DNA from: Hyperoplus lanceolatus
Taxonomy: Eukaryota; Chordata; Actinopteri; Uranoscopiformes; Ammodytidae
Assembly (NCBI GenBank): GCA_026929865.2
Contig: CM049397.1
Span: forward strand, 1,991,501-2,055,500
Direction of reading: 5' to 3'
DNA: 64,000 nucleotides
In this document: in pieces, positions 1 to 16,195 of the stretch
Layout of the letters: every line of letters starts with the position of its first letter
Numbering within the stretch: the first letter of the stretch is position 1
Translations under genes and position numbers: made by a program
Notes under the pieces: generated by a model
What the model saw: the letters and a program-made list of their open reading frames with translations, nothing else
Databases searched by the model: none
Told to the model about the DNA's origin: nothing

Positions 1-916
1 CATCTGCTGATGTCAGAAGAGATGGTCACATTTGAAATATGAAATTAACTATATTAAGTGTCAGGGGAAATGAGCACAGGATGTCAGAATGTTTGAAGGT
101 TCATGAAAACCTATCATTGGTCAAATGATTGAATATATTTCAGATCGCGACACATGTAAAGCAGGTTTGACCTCAGACAAACAATAGTTATGAATGCAGT
201 CATCATCAATATCCGATACATACTTTTTTATTAACTGGTTACACTGTTCAGTTACATATTTTAAAAACAACTTTCCCTGAATTTCTCTCTTTCTCTCTCT
301 CTCTTCGAACATGTAAAAAAAAGTGTAAATATTATAGCTATAGTTTTTTTATAGTAATTTAGATGTGGCTGCTGTATTGATAAGACTCACTGCCCGAACT
401 GCTGACTAGACAGACACACGCACGCACATGCCCACACAGGTGCGGTGACAGAGGGATGTATAAATAGCAGCAGCGTCATTTATAATGGTGACGGATGTGT
501 GTCTTCCTCAGTGAGTCGGGTATCTGCAGCCTCCAGCTCTGCACTCAGATCTGTCACTGTGCCTCTGTCTGCTGCCGTCATTCCCAACTCTGTGGTGTAT
601 TACAGTATTACTTTTTTTTTTTTTTAAATATACTAGCTGATTGTCAAAATCACAATGGGCCTCATTTATCAAATTTGCGTGGAAACTGGTGCAGATCTTG
701 GCGCAAATACCACCCTACGCCAGGTATCACGTGGGATTTATCAAACTGTACCTCCCAAATCTCAGGTGTTTTCATTACATAGAGGTCCACACCTCCATTG
801 GGATGTAAATGAGATACTGTATGGTTGGCATGGAAGATAATGATCATGAAAGGAATTATAAACAGTAAGAAATGTCAGAAGAAAGCATATGAAACTTATG
901 GAAGGATGGTAGTCTA
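1..916. other. Intergenic, no gene seen
   Basis: The stretch is AT-rich and single-copy-looking, with short T runs (about 604-625) and a CTCT-rich patch near 285-305. The short open frames here have no recognisable domain, no splice context and no codon pattern that suggests a gene. Confidence 0.6.
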
Positions 917-1146
917 TATTACATTACATGTCATTTAGCAGACGCTTTTATCCAAAGCAACTTACAACTGGAACACACATTCATACACCAATTGCAGCAG
1001 CTACCACGCAGGGTGCTGGCTAACTATCAGGAGACATTTAGGGTTCAGTGTCTTGCTCAGGGACACTTGGCGGGGAGACTGGGGATCGAACCAGCGACCC
1101 AATAGTTGCGAGTCCACCACCATATCCACTTCGCCACAGGCCCCCT
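917..1146 (-). mobile_element. SINE-like fish repeat, minus strand
   Basis: The stretch begins with the motif TCATTTAGCAGACGCTTTTA (about 931), common in teleost repeats. It ends with a tRNA-like segment whose complement has a B-box-like core (GGTTCGATCCCC region near 1085) and an A-box-like start near 1140. The same body, with the motif AGCAGCTACCACGCAGGGT, recurs at 47805-48104. Assignment to a tRNA-derived SINE is inferred from these internal-promoter-like boxes. Confidence 0.6.
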
Positions 1147-3526
<2,380 letters not shown>

Positions 3527-6282
3527 CAGTGTTTCCCCCAGCGCTTTATGGCTAAGGCGGCCGCCTTAGCAACGCCAGCCCCCCGCCTTGACTACCAACC
3601 GACCCCCTCCCCCCAAAATAAATAAATAAATAATATATATATATATTTTTTTATGGCTGCACAATTAATGTACTAGCAAGCGCGATGTGTGCTTGTGCAT
3701 GGTCTTAACTACGCAAAAGGCCGCGATTAGCGGTAAATAAATATGCAAATGTGTCTCCAAGAGTTTCTCTATCCTTCAGCTGCTCTGTGTCTGCGGCTTT
3801 GCGCGCGCGATGGTACCGCACCGCGCGCCACTACGGCATGCACGCGGGACAGTTAAACGAGCAGAAGCAAACCGACATTTAACTGGTGCCAATAATAAAC
3901 GCAGTGCGGTTCTATGGGGATATGTAGCTGAACAGAAAGAAGTGCTCTGCAAAGCTAGATCAGTTTAAGACTCCACATCACCGTGGCAAGCAACACAACC
4001 TATCAGCTCAGACAGCGCAGAGAAAAGTTTGATGAATGCATGAGAGTGATGGCCCAGCCATGTTTCAGAAAGTTTACAGAAGTGCCACACTGTTACTGTC
4101 TTTGAAATGCATTTAGTCATTTTAAGGGGAAAACACATTGTATTTATTATTTCAACTATTGAGTTATTTGTAGAACAGCATGCTAGTGTAGGCCAAGAAG
4201 ATTTATTTTCAGAATTTTCAATGCTGCTTTATTTTTACGTTTTAAATTGGGACATGTTTAAAAACGACCAATAACCTCTGTATTTAAAAATAAATCAAGC
4301 AAGTAGGCTAAAAATAACCATTAATGAATTATAGGCTATCGCATCACACAATAGGTAGCCCGGCACCGTCTGCCTACCACTTCCGCTCAATTTTCATTTC
4401 CCTTCAGTAGTCAGTCTGGGTGTGCGGTATATTCTTAAAGTGCGAACACACCAAACGTGTTGGGTGCGGTGGCGGCGGTGGCGGCGTTGAAAAATCCTAT
4501 TTTTGCATAGGGAACCATTGGTTTAGGCGTGATGATCCGTTGGCCGCGGTAAAGCGGCGCTTTGGGCGCGGTAGCCGCGTTACCAAAGCGTCACCGCACC
4601 ACCGCGCGAGTTCAAAAAATTTAACTTTTAAAGGTGAGAACACACCAAATGCGTTGGGTGCGGTGGCGGCGTTGAAAAATCCTATTTTTGCATAGGGAAC
4701 CATTGGTTTAGGCACGATGATGCGTTAGCCGCGGCAACGCACCAACGCGCGTCAACGCCCACCAAAGCGTAACGCATCATCGCCCGAGATGAAAAAGTTG
4801 AACTTTCAACGCTCCAGCGCGTGACGTTTAGCCGCGTTGGCCAATCAGCGGTGAGCTTGACCCGACGTCACGGACATCGGCACGGTGGGGGCATGGGTGG
4901 GAGGACAACACAGAGGCTGAGAAACACCGAGTAGGAAATGCGGCTGGCTGGTGATATGAAGCCGCTCGGGGTTGGGTTAGAAGACGTGGGGAAAGTGAGC
5001 CAGGAGAATGGGCTTCCTGGTTAATTCAGTGAATATAGCGGCTGTGCTGAGCCGATAAACCAAGTTTGCACCGGTCGGATAGCGTTAGTTAACTCACCCG
5101 GTTGTGTGCGGCCACCACCTCCATAATGAACCCAAACATAACGGCTAAGTCCGGGGAACTTTCACAACGAGTACAGCGAAGCACCGGTGTTTATGCCTAC
5201 TGTATATCTACGCCAGCCACGGTCCCGTCACAGCCAGGTAGGGTAGTGTAAGCTACTTGCCTTTATTTTCTACTGCCCTGCGCACAATGCTGCTGTAAGT
5301 GTGTTTGGTATGGTGCTGCCTTGCTGTTTGTGTTCATTTCCGAGTGGTGTGAATCTGCAATGCTGTTTTAAGGCTATTTGTTCCGTTCAGTTGCTGTTTA
5401 TTTGTCTTTTGGCACAATTGTTGGCCGTGTTGTTGTTGTTTTTGTGTGGACATGAACGCTGTTGTGTCGGGTCTGATTGCAGCCATGGTTGATTAGGGGA
5501 ATAAATATATCGGGGGGAAGACTAGCTGCGTAGCGTTGGGCGCGTTGAACCATTTTTTGACACAAAATGACCAAGCGCCAGATCAGGTGCGTTGGGCGCT
5601 TTGGCCACCACACCCAACACGTTTGGTGTGTTCGCACCTTTAGGTTTTCTCCGGACAGATTTCTGCCGGTCCAATCAGCGAACAGAAGGAGTGGCTCAGA
5701 AACCGGCGCATGACATGGTTGGTTGGCAGATCCAGAGTGGCACTGGGCAGATCCAATAGTTTTAAACTTCAACAGACACCCGCCTTCAAGTGAGTTAACG
5801 TTTGTCAATTGAGCGATTCCAGACCTTCTCTACAAATTAAATGAAGTACGATGGTCTGGTAGAACCAGGCTACACAATAGGCCTATTGTCCACAATAATC
5901 GCACAACAGCCACTCATCAAAAAAGGAACTTTAAAAAGTTGAATTTGCACTTTGATGTGCATACACATGTTAAGTGTATGGTCCATTATTTGTATTGAGT
6001 GTGTCTGCATAGTATTGCACCAAAACACTAGATGTTTTCTTTAATTGTGCTTTGTACTGTCAGCATGTTTGCACAAAATTTGTACCTGACCATAGCAAAC
6101 AAAATTGCAGAACTGTAAGGTCAGTGTCTGTTGTATTTTTGTATTCAAATAAACAGTTGTTTATTTCTTTGGCATCTTTGAGCAAAATACCCCCAAATTG
6201 TCGCTGCGGCGCCTTGCGCCACACCTCCCATGGCCCTGGACAGTGACCACTTTGACTAAGACATTTTCAGGGGGAAACACTG
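3527..6282. mobile_element. hAT-like DNA transposon, non-autonomous, nested
   Basis: The ends are CAGTGTTTCCCCC at 3527 and, inverted, GGGGGAAACACTG ending at 6282. CAGTGTTTCCC-type termini are typical of hAT-superfamily elements. The flanking 8-mers do not match, so the target duplication has decayed or the boundary is imperfect. The interior has no intact transposase; a stretch near 3930-4110 may be an eroded coding remnant. A Harbinger-like element (4438-5640) is inserted inside. Confidence 0.6.
4438..5640. mobile_element. Harbinger-like inverted-repeat element nested in the hAT-like element
   Basis: The left end (GTGCGAACACACCAAACGTG at 4440) is the inverted complement of the right end (CACGTTTGGTGTGTTCGCAC, ending near 5638). 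TTA-like trinucleotides flank the element, consistent with the 3-bp TWA target duplication of PIF/Harbinger elements. The first about 90 bp are repeated at about 4632-4720. The central 4900-5500 has neither repeat and may be unrelated cargo. No transposase is seen. Confidence 0.6.
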
Positions 6283-6542
6283 CGTGTAGTGTATACACAT
6301 AAATCAACACTACGTTGACATTTCCCCTTGCAACCTATATCAGAGGCATTGGTCATCTCTTGACTGTTAATGACTTGCATTAAGATAAAATACTTAATGT
6401 CTGAGTTTAAAAATACGTGCCCTATGTCACTTTAGACATATTTGTAACATTATTACAATGACGAAAAAGTTCCTGTACACATTTTTGACAAAGTATTTAT
6501 ATGTTTATATTTAAGGGTTCAAAAAGTAATATTTTTCAATAT

Positions 6543-6880
6543 AAAATTGGACAATAGAAGATTGGGAAAATGTTGCCTGGTCTGATGAATTTCAGTTGCG
6601 ACATTCAGATGGCAGGTTCAGAATTTGGCATAAACAACATTAAAGTATGGATCCATCCCGCCGTGCACCATCAACTATGCCATGCTCAAAGTTACTTAAA
6701 CCCCCTTTCTTCCCCATTCTGATGCCCGGTTTGATCTTCAGCACGTTGTTTTGACCACGCCTACATGCATAAATGCGTTACATTGCTGCCATGTGATTGG
6801 CTTTGTTGATTGGGATTTGGTGATTGATTTGTTTTTACAAGCAATTAAACAGGTGTACCTAATAAAGTGGCCGGTGAGTG
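6543..6880. mobile_element. Rearranged Tc1/mariner fragment
   Basis: The left half reads on the plus strand as an internal piece of a Tc1-type transposase (WSDEF and KQHESMDPS-like segments near 6570-6660). The right half is the inverted element terminus, ending GGCCGGTGAGTG before TA (6881-6882). It matches the family of the longer copy at 33208-34421, but the two segments lie in opposite relative orientation, so this copy is an inversion/deletion derivative. Confidence 0.7.
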
Positions 6881-6882
6881 TA

Positions 6883-8551
6883 TATTTTTGGGTATAAAAT
6901 GTAATTGACCCATCAATAAAAAAAAAAAAATTCTGCCTATACTCTGTTTCGGCATCGGCCCCAAAACATCGGTCAAGCCCTAGAGGATACTGATGGAGCC
7001 ACAGTCAGTAGCAATGAGCTTTTGAAAGGCTGGGACTTTTTAAAACAGCTGGTGCCAAGCCTGCCAACAAAACGATTTACTTTTATTTATGGTTTTATTG
7101 AGTGGCATATTTTTTCCCTTTTTAAGAGCTGTCCGGTCACATGAAAAGTGATAGATGATAGAAATGCACTGCAGCTTCAAGTGCCTCGAGGTAAAGGGGG
7201 GCATGTCTGTGCATGCACTGGTGGGTGTACAGTCTGAGTCCACAAAGTCTGAAATAAGCTGTGGAGGAACAACTCCAAAAACATTCACTACTACCAGTTT
7301 GATTTAGCCTTAATGTACAAATACTCCCTATTAAATACTAATCTGTTATATAAAGTATATGTTTTATAGTTTGGTTTTCAAAAACAAAAAAATATTTAGT
7401 TCCAATTATGTTTGTGTAAGCTGTTCTAGGAGTGTGGGGGATCTACATTGTGGGCTATTTGCTCTGAATTGGAAATTATATTTTAGAAAAAATACACTGA
7501 ATTACAAGGGTGTGGAGTAATTAGGCCTACATTATTGAGTTGAGTCATGAACTAAAGTAAGCATTTTCTTTTTTGTTGCATGCTTGAACATTCGGTTTGA
7601 ATTAAAGGAGAAAATAAAAAATATGGGTAAATACTTTGTTTGCCGAGTATATCATTCAAAATGTTATAAGAGAAAGGCCTTCCCATGTGTCGTTTAGAGG
7701 AAACATTTATTAATTTAATTTACAGAAAATATGCTTTATCAGATGTATCGTTATCAGGATATGACATGACTTATATCGGGATAAGAGATTTCGGCCAGCC
7801 ATAAGCCCTGGCATGGCAGAGTTAAGTTAAAAAAGGAGTCTCACTTTCAGTACATGACACAGTCTGTATACTTAGTGTACATGTACCAAAAGTGAGCAAT
7901 TTTGCATTGACTCACTTGTTAAACAGGCCTGTTTCACAGTCTTATTTAACCTATTTACAAACTGGACCACAAAACCATTCTAGTCTGTATGTTTAGCTCA
8001 TATCTCCATGACAACACTGAGGGGGTGAATTGTTTTCTAGCAGGCTAGTTTTTATTCTTTTGGAGGTTAAAATGTATGAATAATTAGGGGCGCGATCTCT
8101 TGAGTGACAGCTCTCCGCCTGTTGTCCCTCACTTTGCCTCGGAGGTATACGTCAGCTATATGGGAGTATCTCCCTCCCCCCAACGTCATATCAATGCCTT
8201 TTTTTGGCAAGAGGAGTAAAAATCTCAGAAGATGACGACGCGCGTAAGCCAGGAGAATGTGATGCAGTAGGAATAACTGAGGTCAGCCCGGATGCTACAT
8301 CCATTTTTCTTCAGACTCAACATCAGGAGCCAGCCTAGTCTGTGCTGATTCAAACACAATATATACTGTAGTAAAGTGCTTTATCTCTTGATGTTTCTAT
8401 GTGTCACTGGTTTAATGTCAGAAGGGTTTTATTGTTCTAAGAGCTGCTCTGTGCCTGCAGCCCCGTTTCCTCTTCAAAGCTCTCACTTCTCATTAGATAT
8501 GCGTATATATACTGACCTACTCCCTGTTTATAGAACTACACATAAGCTTTC

Positions 8552-8586
<35 letters not shown>

Positions 8587-9335
8587 ACGCACGCACACGC
8601 ACACGCACGCACACGCACACACACAAGCTGGCCACGGTGAAACCATGTTGAAGTTGAAACCAGTCAATAGACAGTGATTGATGTTGGTATGTCATGGCTT
8701 TAATGAGGCATCCACAGTAATCTTCATTTATGCCATCATCTCTGTGTAGTTCTGTGTGAATGTATTTTAGAATGACACAGTTACTGCTACTCTTACAGAC
8801 ATTAACTACTGAGCCTTGGTCTTCGGCCATATTGCAATGTGAATTCCTCCTCGTCACTTTTATTTAAAACCAAATATGTATTTAAATTTGATTTATATGT
8901 TGTGCATACAATATAAACAGGTTGTTTGATGTTTACGCATTTGGATTTAACTTGCTGGCGTTTGAAGTATAACCTCCTGTTAATATTCAAGCCCATCCGA
9001 TTCTGGAGGGTGAAACGAGCATTGATATTTGAGACTTGAGAGTTAAAAGTACCACTGCTTTGTATGAATGTAAAAGCACTCAGCCATGCCCATGCAGAAC
9101 AAAGATATTGGTATGCAGTTGAGTTCAGGAGGCTTATGTCTGGGAAATGGCCTGCATGTAGATCCCATTGGTATGGCCAAGAAATGGAAAACAAGCTGCA
9201 TTTAGTAAATGTTTTGGCATTATTGGTCATCCTGCTATCAAATGCTGTACACATCTGAGTTGCAAGCAAAGTTAACAAGTTGGCATTGCTGCAGTGGAAC
9301 TTTTATAACTGTATGCAAAGGATTTCATTTTTAAA
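6883..9335. other. Intergenic, dispersed-repeat fragments
   Basis: No gene seen. Around 6935-6985 there is a remnant ending ATCGGTCAAGCCCTA, resembling the inverted-repeat end of another DNA element. The segment about 7970-8125 is a copy of the dispersed repeat also seen at 16500-16640. The AC/GCAC microsatellite is listed separately. Confidence 0.5.
8551..8626. repeat. (CA)n / (GCAC)n microsatellite
   Basis: A CA run interrupted by regular GCAC and GCACAC units. Frames through it are not genes. Confidence 0.95.
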
Positions 9336-9475
9336 GGGGATAGTTCAGTATTATTGAAGTGGGGTTGTTTGAGGTACATGAATAGTTAGTGTGTTACCGT
9401 ATGGAGCTGGTGATCAGTGCAGTCAGGAGTTTGAGGAGACGTCGCTGTAGCAGAAGTCATCTTTGCACTGTTGCA
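9336..9475 (+). repeat. Dispersed repeat, partial copy
   Basis: It shares GGATAGTTCAGT, TTAGTGTGTTACC and GAGACGTCGCTGT motifs with 16198-16340. The complement of the same family is at about 27370-27515 in tjp2 intron 4. The class is unknown. Confidence 0.6.
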
Positions 9476-9659
9476 GAGGGGAGAAGAACATTGCCAGAAG
9501 AACGTTTATTTTCCCACATTTAAAGGCTTACCTTAAAAATTTAATATCTGTTCAATTGTAAGATTTTCCGACTGCTGATTTGTGGATTTATACGCTGGAC
9601 TGTACCAAAAGATAGACGTTTATTTTTGCACTTTTTTCAAACGTAGTTTGTCCATGTCT

Positions 9660-9877
9660 TGGCAAATCTTGGTGTAGTCATAGACTCAGACCTGAATTAA
9701 AAAAAACGCATAATATCAATTACTAAGTCAGCCTACTATCACCTTAAAACATATCAAGAATTAAAGGGCTTATTTCTCAGCAGGATTTAGAAAAACTTGT
9801 CCATGCGTTCATCTACAGTAAACTTGACTACTGTAACAGTGTATTTGCAGGACTTCCTAAAAAATCAATGCTTTCCC
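9660..9877 (+). mobile_element. L2-type LINE fragment (reverse transcriptase C-terminal region)
   Basis: Reading across stops and frameshifts, the plus strand gives LGVVIDSDLN, YYHLK and related pieces. These match the conserved region downstream of the YADD block in L2-type reverse transcriptases. It ends exactly at the left terminus of the 4.2-kb element. Confidence 0.6.
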
Positions 9878-10262
9878 GGTAACGCTTTATATTAAGGTTC
9901 TTGTAATAAGCCTTAGTTAATAGGTAATAAGGACCTTATAATATGCTTATTACTATCAGTTTGTGTTAATAAGACTATATATAAGTGTTAATAATAACAT
10001 AATAAACACGTTTATAGTGTGATTATAAGACTTTTATAAGCACTTATAAGAAACATATTAACTATTTATTGATTTCTTAATAGCATTAATAAAAGTCTTA
10101 TGAGTTTCTGATAGCTGTTAATAAAAGCATTACAAACCTATTTATTGAGTCTTACTAACTTACCTATTATGTCAGAGTTAAACCTTTACTAAGGATTGTT
10201 TGTTGCTTTATGAAGGTGAACACATCTTTATTATGTGTATTAGCAGTTAACTATGTTCTAAG

Positions 10263-10900
10263 AACAATGCTTATTAAGGTTAATAGGTCCTTTATTAAAC
10301 AGGTAATAATGCATTTTGAAGGTACCTGATCTAAAGCGAGAACAATGCTTATTAAGGCCAATAAGTCCTTTATTAAACATGTAATATAATGCATTTCTAT
10401 GCTCTAAGAACAATGCTTATTAAGGCCAATAAGTCCTTTATTAAACGGGTAATAATGCATTTTGAAGTTACCTGATCTAAAGCGAGAACAATGCTTATTA
10501 AGGTTAATAAGTCCTTTATTAAACAGGTAATAATGCATTTTGAAGGTACCTGATCTAAAGCGAGAACAATGCTTATTAAGGCCAATAAGTCCTTTATTAA
10601 ACATGTAATATAATGCATTTCTATGCTCTAAGAACAATGCTTATTAAGGCCAATAAGTCCTTTATTAAACGGGTAATAATGCATTTTGAAGGTACCTGAT
10701 CTAAAGCGAGAACAATGCTTATTAAGGTTAATAAGTCCTTTATTAAACAGGTAATAATGCATTTTGAAGGTACTGGATCTAAAGCGAGAACAATGTTTAT
10801 TAAGGTTAATAAGTCCTTTATTAAACAGGTAATAATGCATTTTGAAGGTACTGGATCTAAAGCGAGAACAATGCTTATTAAGATTAATAAATCCTTCAAT
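10263..10900. repeat. Minisatellite of 68/78-bp units
   Basis: Nine units begin AACAATG(C/T)TTATTAAGG at about 10263, 10341, 10409, 10487, 10565, 10633, 10711, 10789 and 10867. Spacing is 78 or 68 bp in the order 78, 68, 78, 78, 68, 78, 78, 78. The short units carry ATAATGCATTTCTATGCTCT in place of the GGTACCTGATCTAAAGCG segment. Overlapping open frames reading the repeat are not genes. Confidence 0.95.
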
Positions 10901-11335
10901 AGACACTTTTTAACAGTTAGTACTATATCTTGTCAAGGTGGATACAATGTGAATTAAAAAGAAACTACATGTAAATACAATCTTACAGAGGTGAAGCACA
11001 AAAACTTACTTTTAAAGAAAAAAAAACACTTAACAACTGTGCAATTGTAAACATGTTTGTTTGTTTCCCAGAACTTTCATGAACATTTTACTAAATGTAA
11101 AAAAATAAATACCTTTGTAAAATAAAAATGCTGCCTGACATCAATTCAAGTGTCCAATGATTAAGACTATTAATTTAACATTTTAAATTTTAAAAAAACA
11201 GATCATTTTATATACAGTATGTGGTTAAAAAAAAAAAAAAAAAAAGACTCTTCTGCTGGCCCTCTCTGCAATAGTAGCCTACAATGCTGACTTCTGCTAT
11301 ACTTCCTCTTCCTCTTCCCAGTGTCTGAGGAGGAG

Positions 11336-12022
11336 TCAGAGGACAACAACTTGACTCCGAGTCGGCTTTTCCGTAGCCTCAGGGGAAGGTTGAGTCAGGC
11401 TGGTCTTTCTTGTTACTGTATAAAGACAACACAAAGAAACATTGATCACAATTAGACAGATAGCAGACAGGTTACACTAAGCATTTAAGACATTTGGACA
11501 TGGAATCTGCAAAAAGGGGTGCAGTATCAAAGTAAATTTAGTCTGTAATGGTGAAAATTGTTGAAAAAAGTAAATATATTCTTGTCCCTTCAAGAAATCT
11601 CTCTCCGTTGTCAGGTCTTTTATTTTTACATACTGGCATTCTAATTTAAACCTGGCCAGCTCATATTTCTTTCTGTAGACCCAGTTGGGGCAATTTGGGC
11701 AGCATCTGGGTCAGCACAGAAAAAACCATTCAGCATTACTTTGCCCCTTCCTGACAAGCTAGCATGACACAACTGTTAATAGATAGCCTACGTTTGGTTG
11801 CAGTTTTTATGATAGTGTAAGCTAAACGTTAGCTCAAAAAGGAAGCTCACCAAAGCTTTTGAAAGAAAGTAATGTAAGCCAGGCAAACAACTAGCTAGCT
11901 AGAACCAGCTAACGTTACTATAGCATTACATTCTTAAACTTACCAGAAGAGTCATCCTCCAGTTCGGACCTCACCCTCTTATTTTTCAGAGACCTGGTTT
12001 GGGGTGCTGATGACTCCGACAT
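11336..12022 (-). pseudogene. Possible captured two-exon gene fragment, unknown product
   Basis: On the minus strand an ATG at 12022 opens an exon of 26 codons plus one base (12022-11944; MSESSAPQTR... with KNKRVRSELEDD), followed by a consensus donor GTAAGT. A second exon from 11415, after a TTTATACAG acceptor, continues in the right phase for 26 codons to TGA at 11336. Just past that stop another frame reads LSSDSSSDTGKRKRK, a plausible nuclear-protein-like continuation, so a frameshift may have cut the ORF. The complement has ACCGGAAGT, an ETS-type promoter motif, about 55 bp upstream of the ATG. I do not recognise the protein. It lies wholly inside the 4.2-kb element, so capture of a host promoter and first exons is inferred, not shown. 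Confidence 0.35.
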
Positions 12023-12075
12023 GTTCTCCTTACTTTCGTGAAACACTTTGTCAAGCATGGGCGTCAAGCAACGGA

Positions 12076-12084
12076 ACTTCCGGT
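12076..12084 (-). promoter_or_regulatory. ETS-type motif upstream of the minus-strand ORF
   Basis: The complement reads ACCGGAAGT, the classic ETS/GABPA-binding motif found close to start sites of housekeeping promoters. Its position 50-60 bp 5' of the minus-strand ATG fits a promoter, but a 9-bp motif can occur by chance. Confidence 0.35.
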
Positions 12085-12510
12085 TTTACAACTACCTTCA
12101 AAATAAAAGCCTTTTATGGATCTGATATGAGGCAAAACACCGATCATACGAGTCATATTCATCATAGATTGTGAAAAATATACTACGTTCTCGGGGCATC
12201 TCATTTTAACACTCACTCAACATGTGCGCGCACACAAAGAGGTGAAAGAATCACTTCAGAGCAAAAACAAATATATTATGCTCATTATGCTAGATGCCAA
12301 AAGACAACATTTTGGAAAGAGGGATGAAAATCAGTGACTTTAGCCAACTAAGATATGGCGCTGCAAACCAAACTCAGAAAACAAATTTTTGAAGGGACTT
12401 CAACAAGAAACAAGAAAAAACATTAAAGCTAATCAAATACCTTCACCGCTCTAACATTGTATTTACATGTCGTTTTTCTAATTCTCATTGTGTCCTCCTT
12501 GACAAGATAT

Positions 12511-13593
12511 AGTAGGGGAAGGTGGGGTGATTTGTGCAACTTTTTACTCAAAGTGATTTTAAAGTGAGGCCTTGACAGTTATGTCTCCAACTCAAATATG
12601 TACATATATTTCAGGATGTTGTGCATCCCTGGCAATAAAAACTTTGGATCTGGAATAAACTGTTTAAGAAATATAGCTTTCGGAAAAAAAGTTGTCTTGT
12701 CGCACATTGTGTCACAATGACAAAGTCACCATCATCATCTTTCTGGCCATCTGAACTCTCATCAGTGGTGTCGTTAAGTGGAATTGAGATGTCACTCTCT
12801 CCTGAGCTACTGTAGACTATCACTTTCTTTTGGTGACCAGCGTATACAGCCATGCCACTGGCACAACTCTCAGAAATGTACTTTGCACTAGTTGCTCCGT
12901 GCTTGTGGAACCAACTGCCACCTGACAAATGTGATTCCCCCTACATTTCTGCCTTTAAATCAAGGCTCAAAACCCATATGTACACCCTGGTGTTTCCTCC
13001 CCATTAACCTCTGCGCTACTTACTTACCTCTGCACTACTATCTGTGTTTATGTGGATGTATGGGCTTTACGTCTTTTATTTTGGTTATTGTTATTTTACC
13101 TTCATTGTTTACCTACTGAATGCACTATGTACAGCACTTTGGACAGTGCAAACTGTCATAAATGTGCTTTTATAAATACATTTTACTTACTTACTTACTT
13201 ATAACTCACCCAGGCCCTTGCGCACAAATCACCCCATCCCCAGAATTTTGGATAATAGGCATGATGCAGCAATTTAGGGTTGACATTGTGCTAACTATAT
13301 AGACTCAAAGTGTAGCATACCAAAGCACTAAAACATGTGTCAAATGTTTTCAAACGTGTCTATAATTGTTCAGACACAATAATCAAAAAATTTTACTTTG
13401 AAAGGCAAAACACAGTTTTTTGAGCTTAAATGTGCTTATATCTTATTCCTTGTGTCTCCCTTCTTTACAGGATGAGTCAAATGGATGGCTCTTCTTAAAT
13501 ATGTGGTCACATTTCCAATTTCTTCCACGGTTTTCTAGAAACAAGGGGTTTTGCAACTTCCAAAATGCACAAATCACCCCACCTTCCCCTACT
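12511..13593. mobile_element. 1.1-kb inverted-repeat element nested in the 4.2-kb element
   Basis: The ends are AGTAGGGGAAGGTGGGGTGA at 12511 and its inverted complement ending at 13593. TAT on both sides (12508-12510, 13594-13596) is a likely 3-bp target duplication. A partial internal copy of the terminal motif (CACAAATCACCCCATCCCC) is at about 13222. No transposase is seen. A LINE tail (12893-13201) is inserted inside. Confidence 0.75.
12893..13201 (+). mobile_element. 5'-truncated L2-type LINE tail
   Basis: It starts in a frame resembling the L2 C-terminal region (LWNQLP-like, then SAFKSRLKTHMYTLVF). It continues through the 3' UTR with GCACTTTGGACAGTG and ends in a (CTTA)n tail, the pattern of an L2-type insertion. 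Confidence 0.75.
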
Positions 13594-14053
13594 TATTAAC
13601 TGTTATAAAATGTTTAATAAAGGACTTATTAACCTTAATAAGCATTGCTCATAGAGCATAGTTAACTGCTATTAATTGATTAATAAAGATGTGTTTACCT
13701 TCATAAAGCAACAAACAATGCTTAGTAAAGGTTTAACAATGACATAATGGGCAAGTTAGTAAGACTCAATAAATAGGTTTGTAATGCTTTTATGAACAGC
13801 TATCAGAAACTCATAAGACTTTTATTAATGCTATTAAGCAATCAATAAATAGTTAAGAAGTGTCTTATACGTGCTTATAAAGGTCTTATTATCACACAGT
13901 AAACGTGTTTATTATGTTATTATTAACACTTATATATAGTCTTAACACAAACTGATAGTAATAAGCATCTTATAATGTTAATAAGCATCTTATAAGGTCC
14001 TTATTACCTATTAACTAAGGCTTATTACAAGAACCTTAATATAAAGCGTTACC

Positions 14054-16195
<2,142 letters not shown>

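Larger units (their letters stand above)
9878..14053. mobile_element. 4.2-kb inverted-repeat DNA element, class uncertain
   Basis: The left end GGTAACGCTTTATATTAAGG (9878) is the inverted complement of the right end (to 14053). Homology between the two ends continues for roughly 390-440 bp, including AACAATGCTTATTAAGG motifs that then expand into a minisatellite on the left side only. No transposase frame is seen. The flanks (CTTTCCC and GAATAAA) show no clear target duplication, so the superfamily is left open. Inside are the minisatellite, a candidate two-exon ORF on the minus strand (11336-12022) and a nested element at 12511-13593. Confidence 0.7.

Noticed and set aside
8802-9278. 158-residue minus-strand ORF
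   Set aside because: No recognisable motif; overlaps AT-rich intergenic sequence and is not flanked by splice-like sites in phase.
10397-10957. Several overlapping LIKDLL-type repeat ORFs
   Set aside because: All translate the 68/78-bp minisatellite in different frames.
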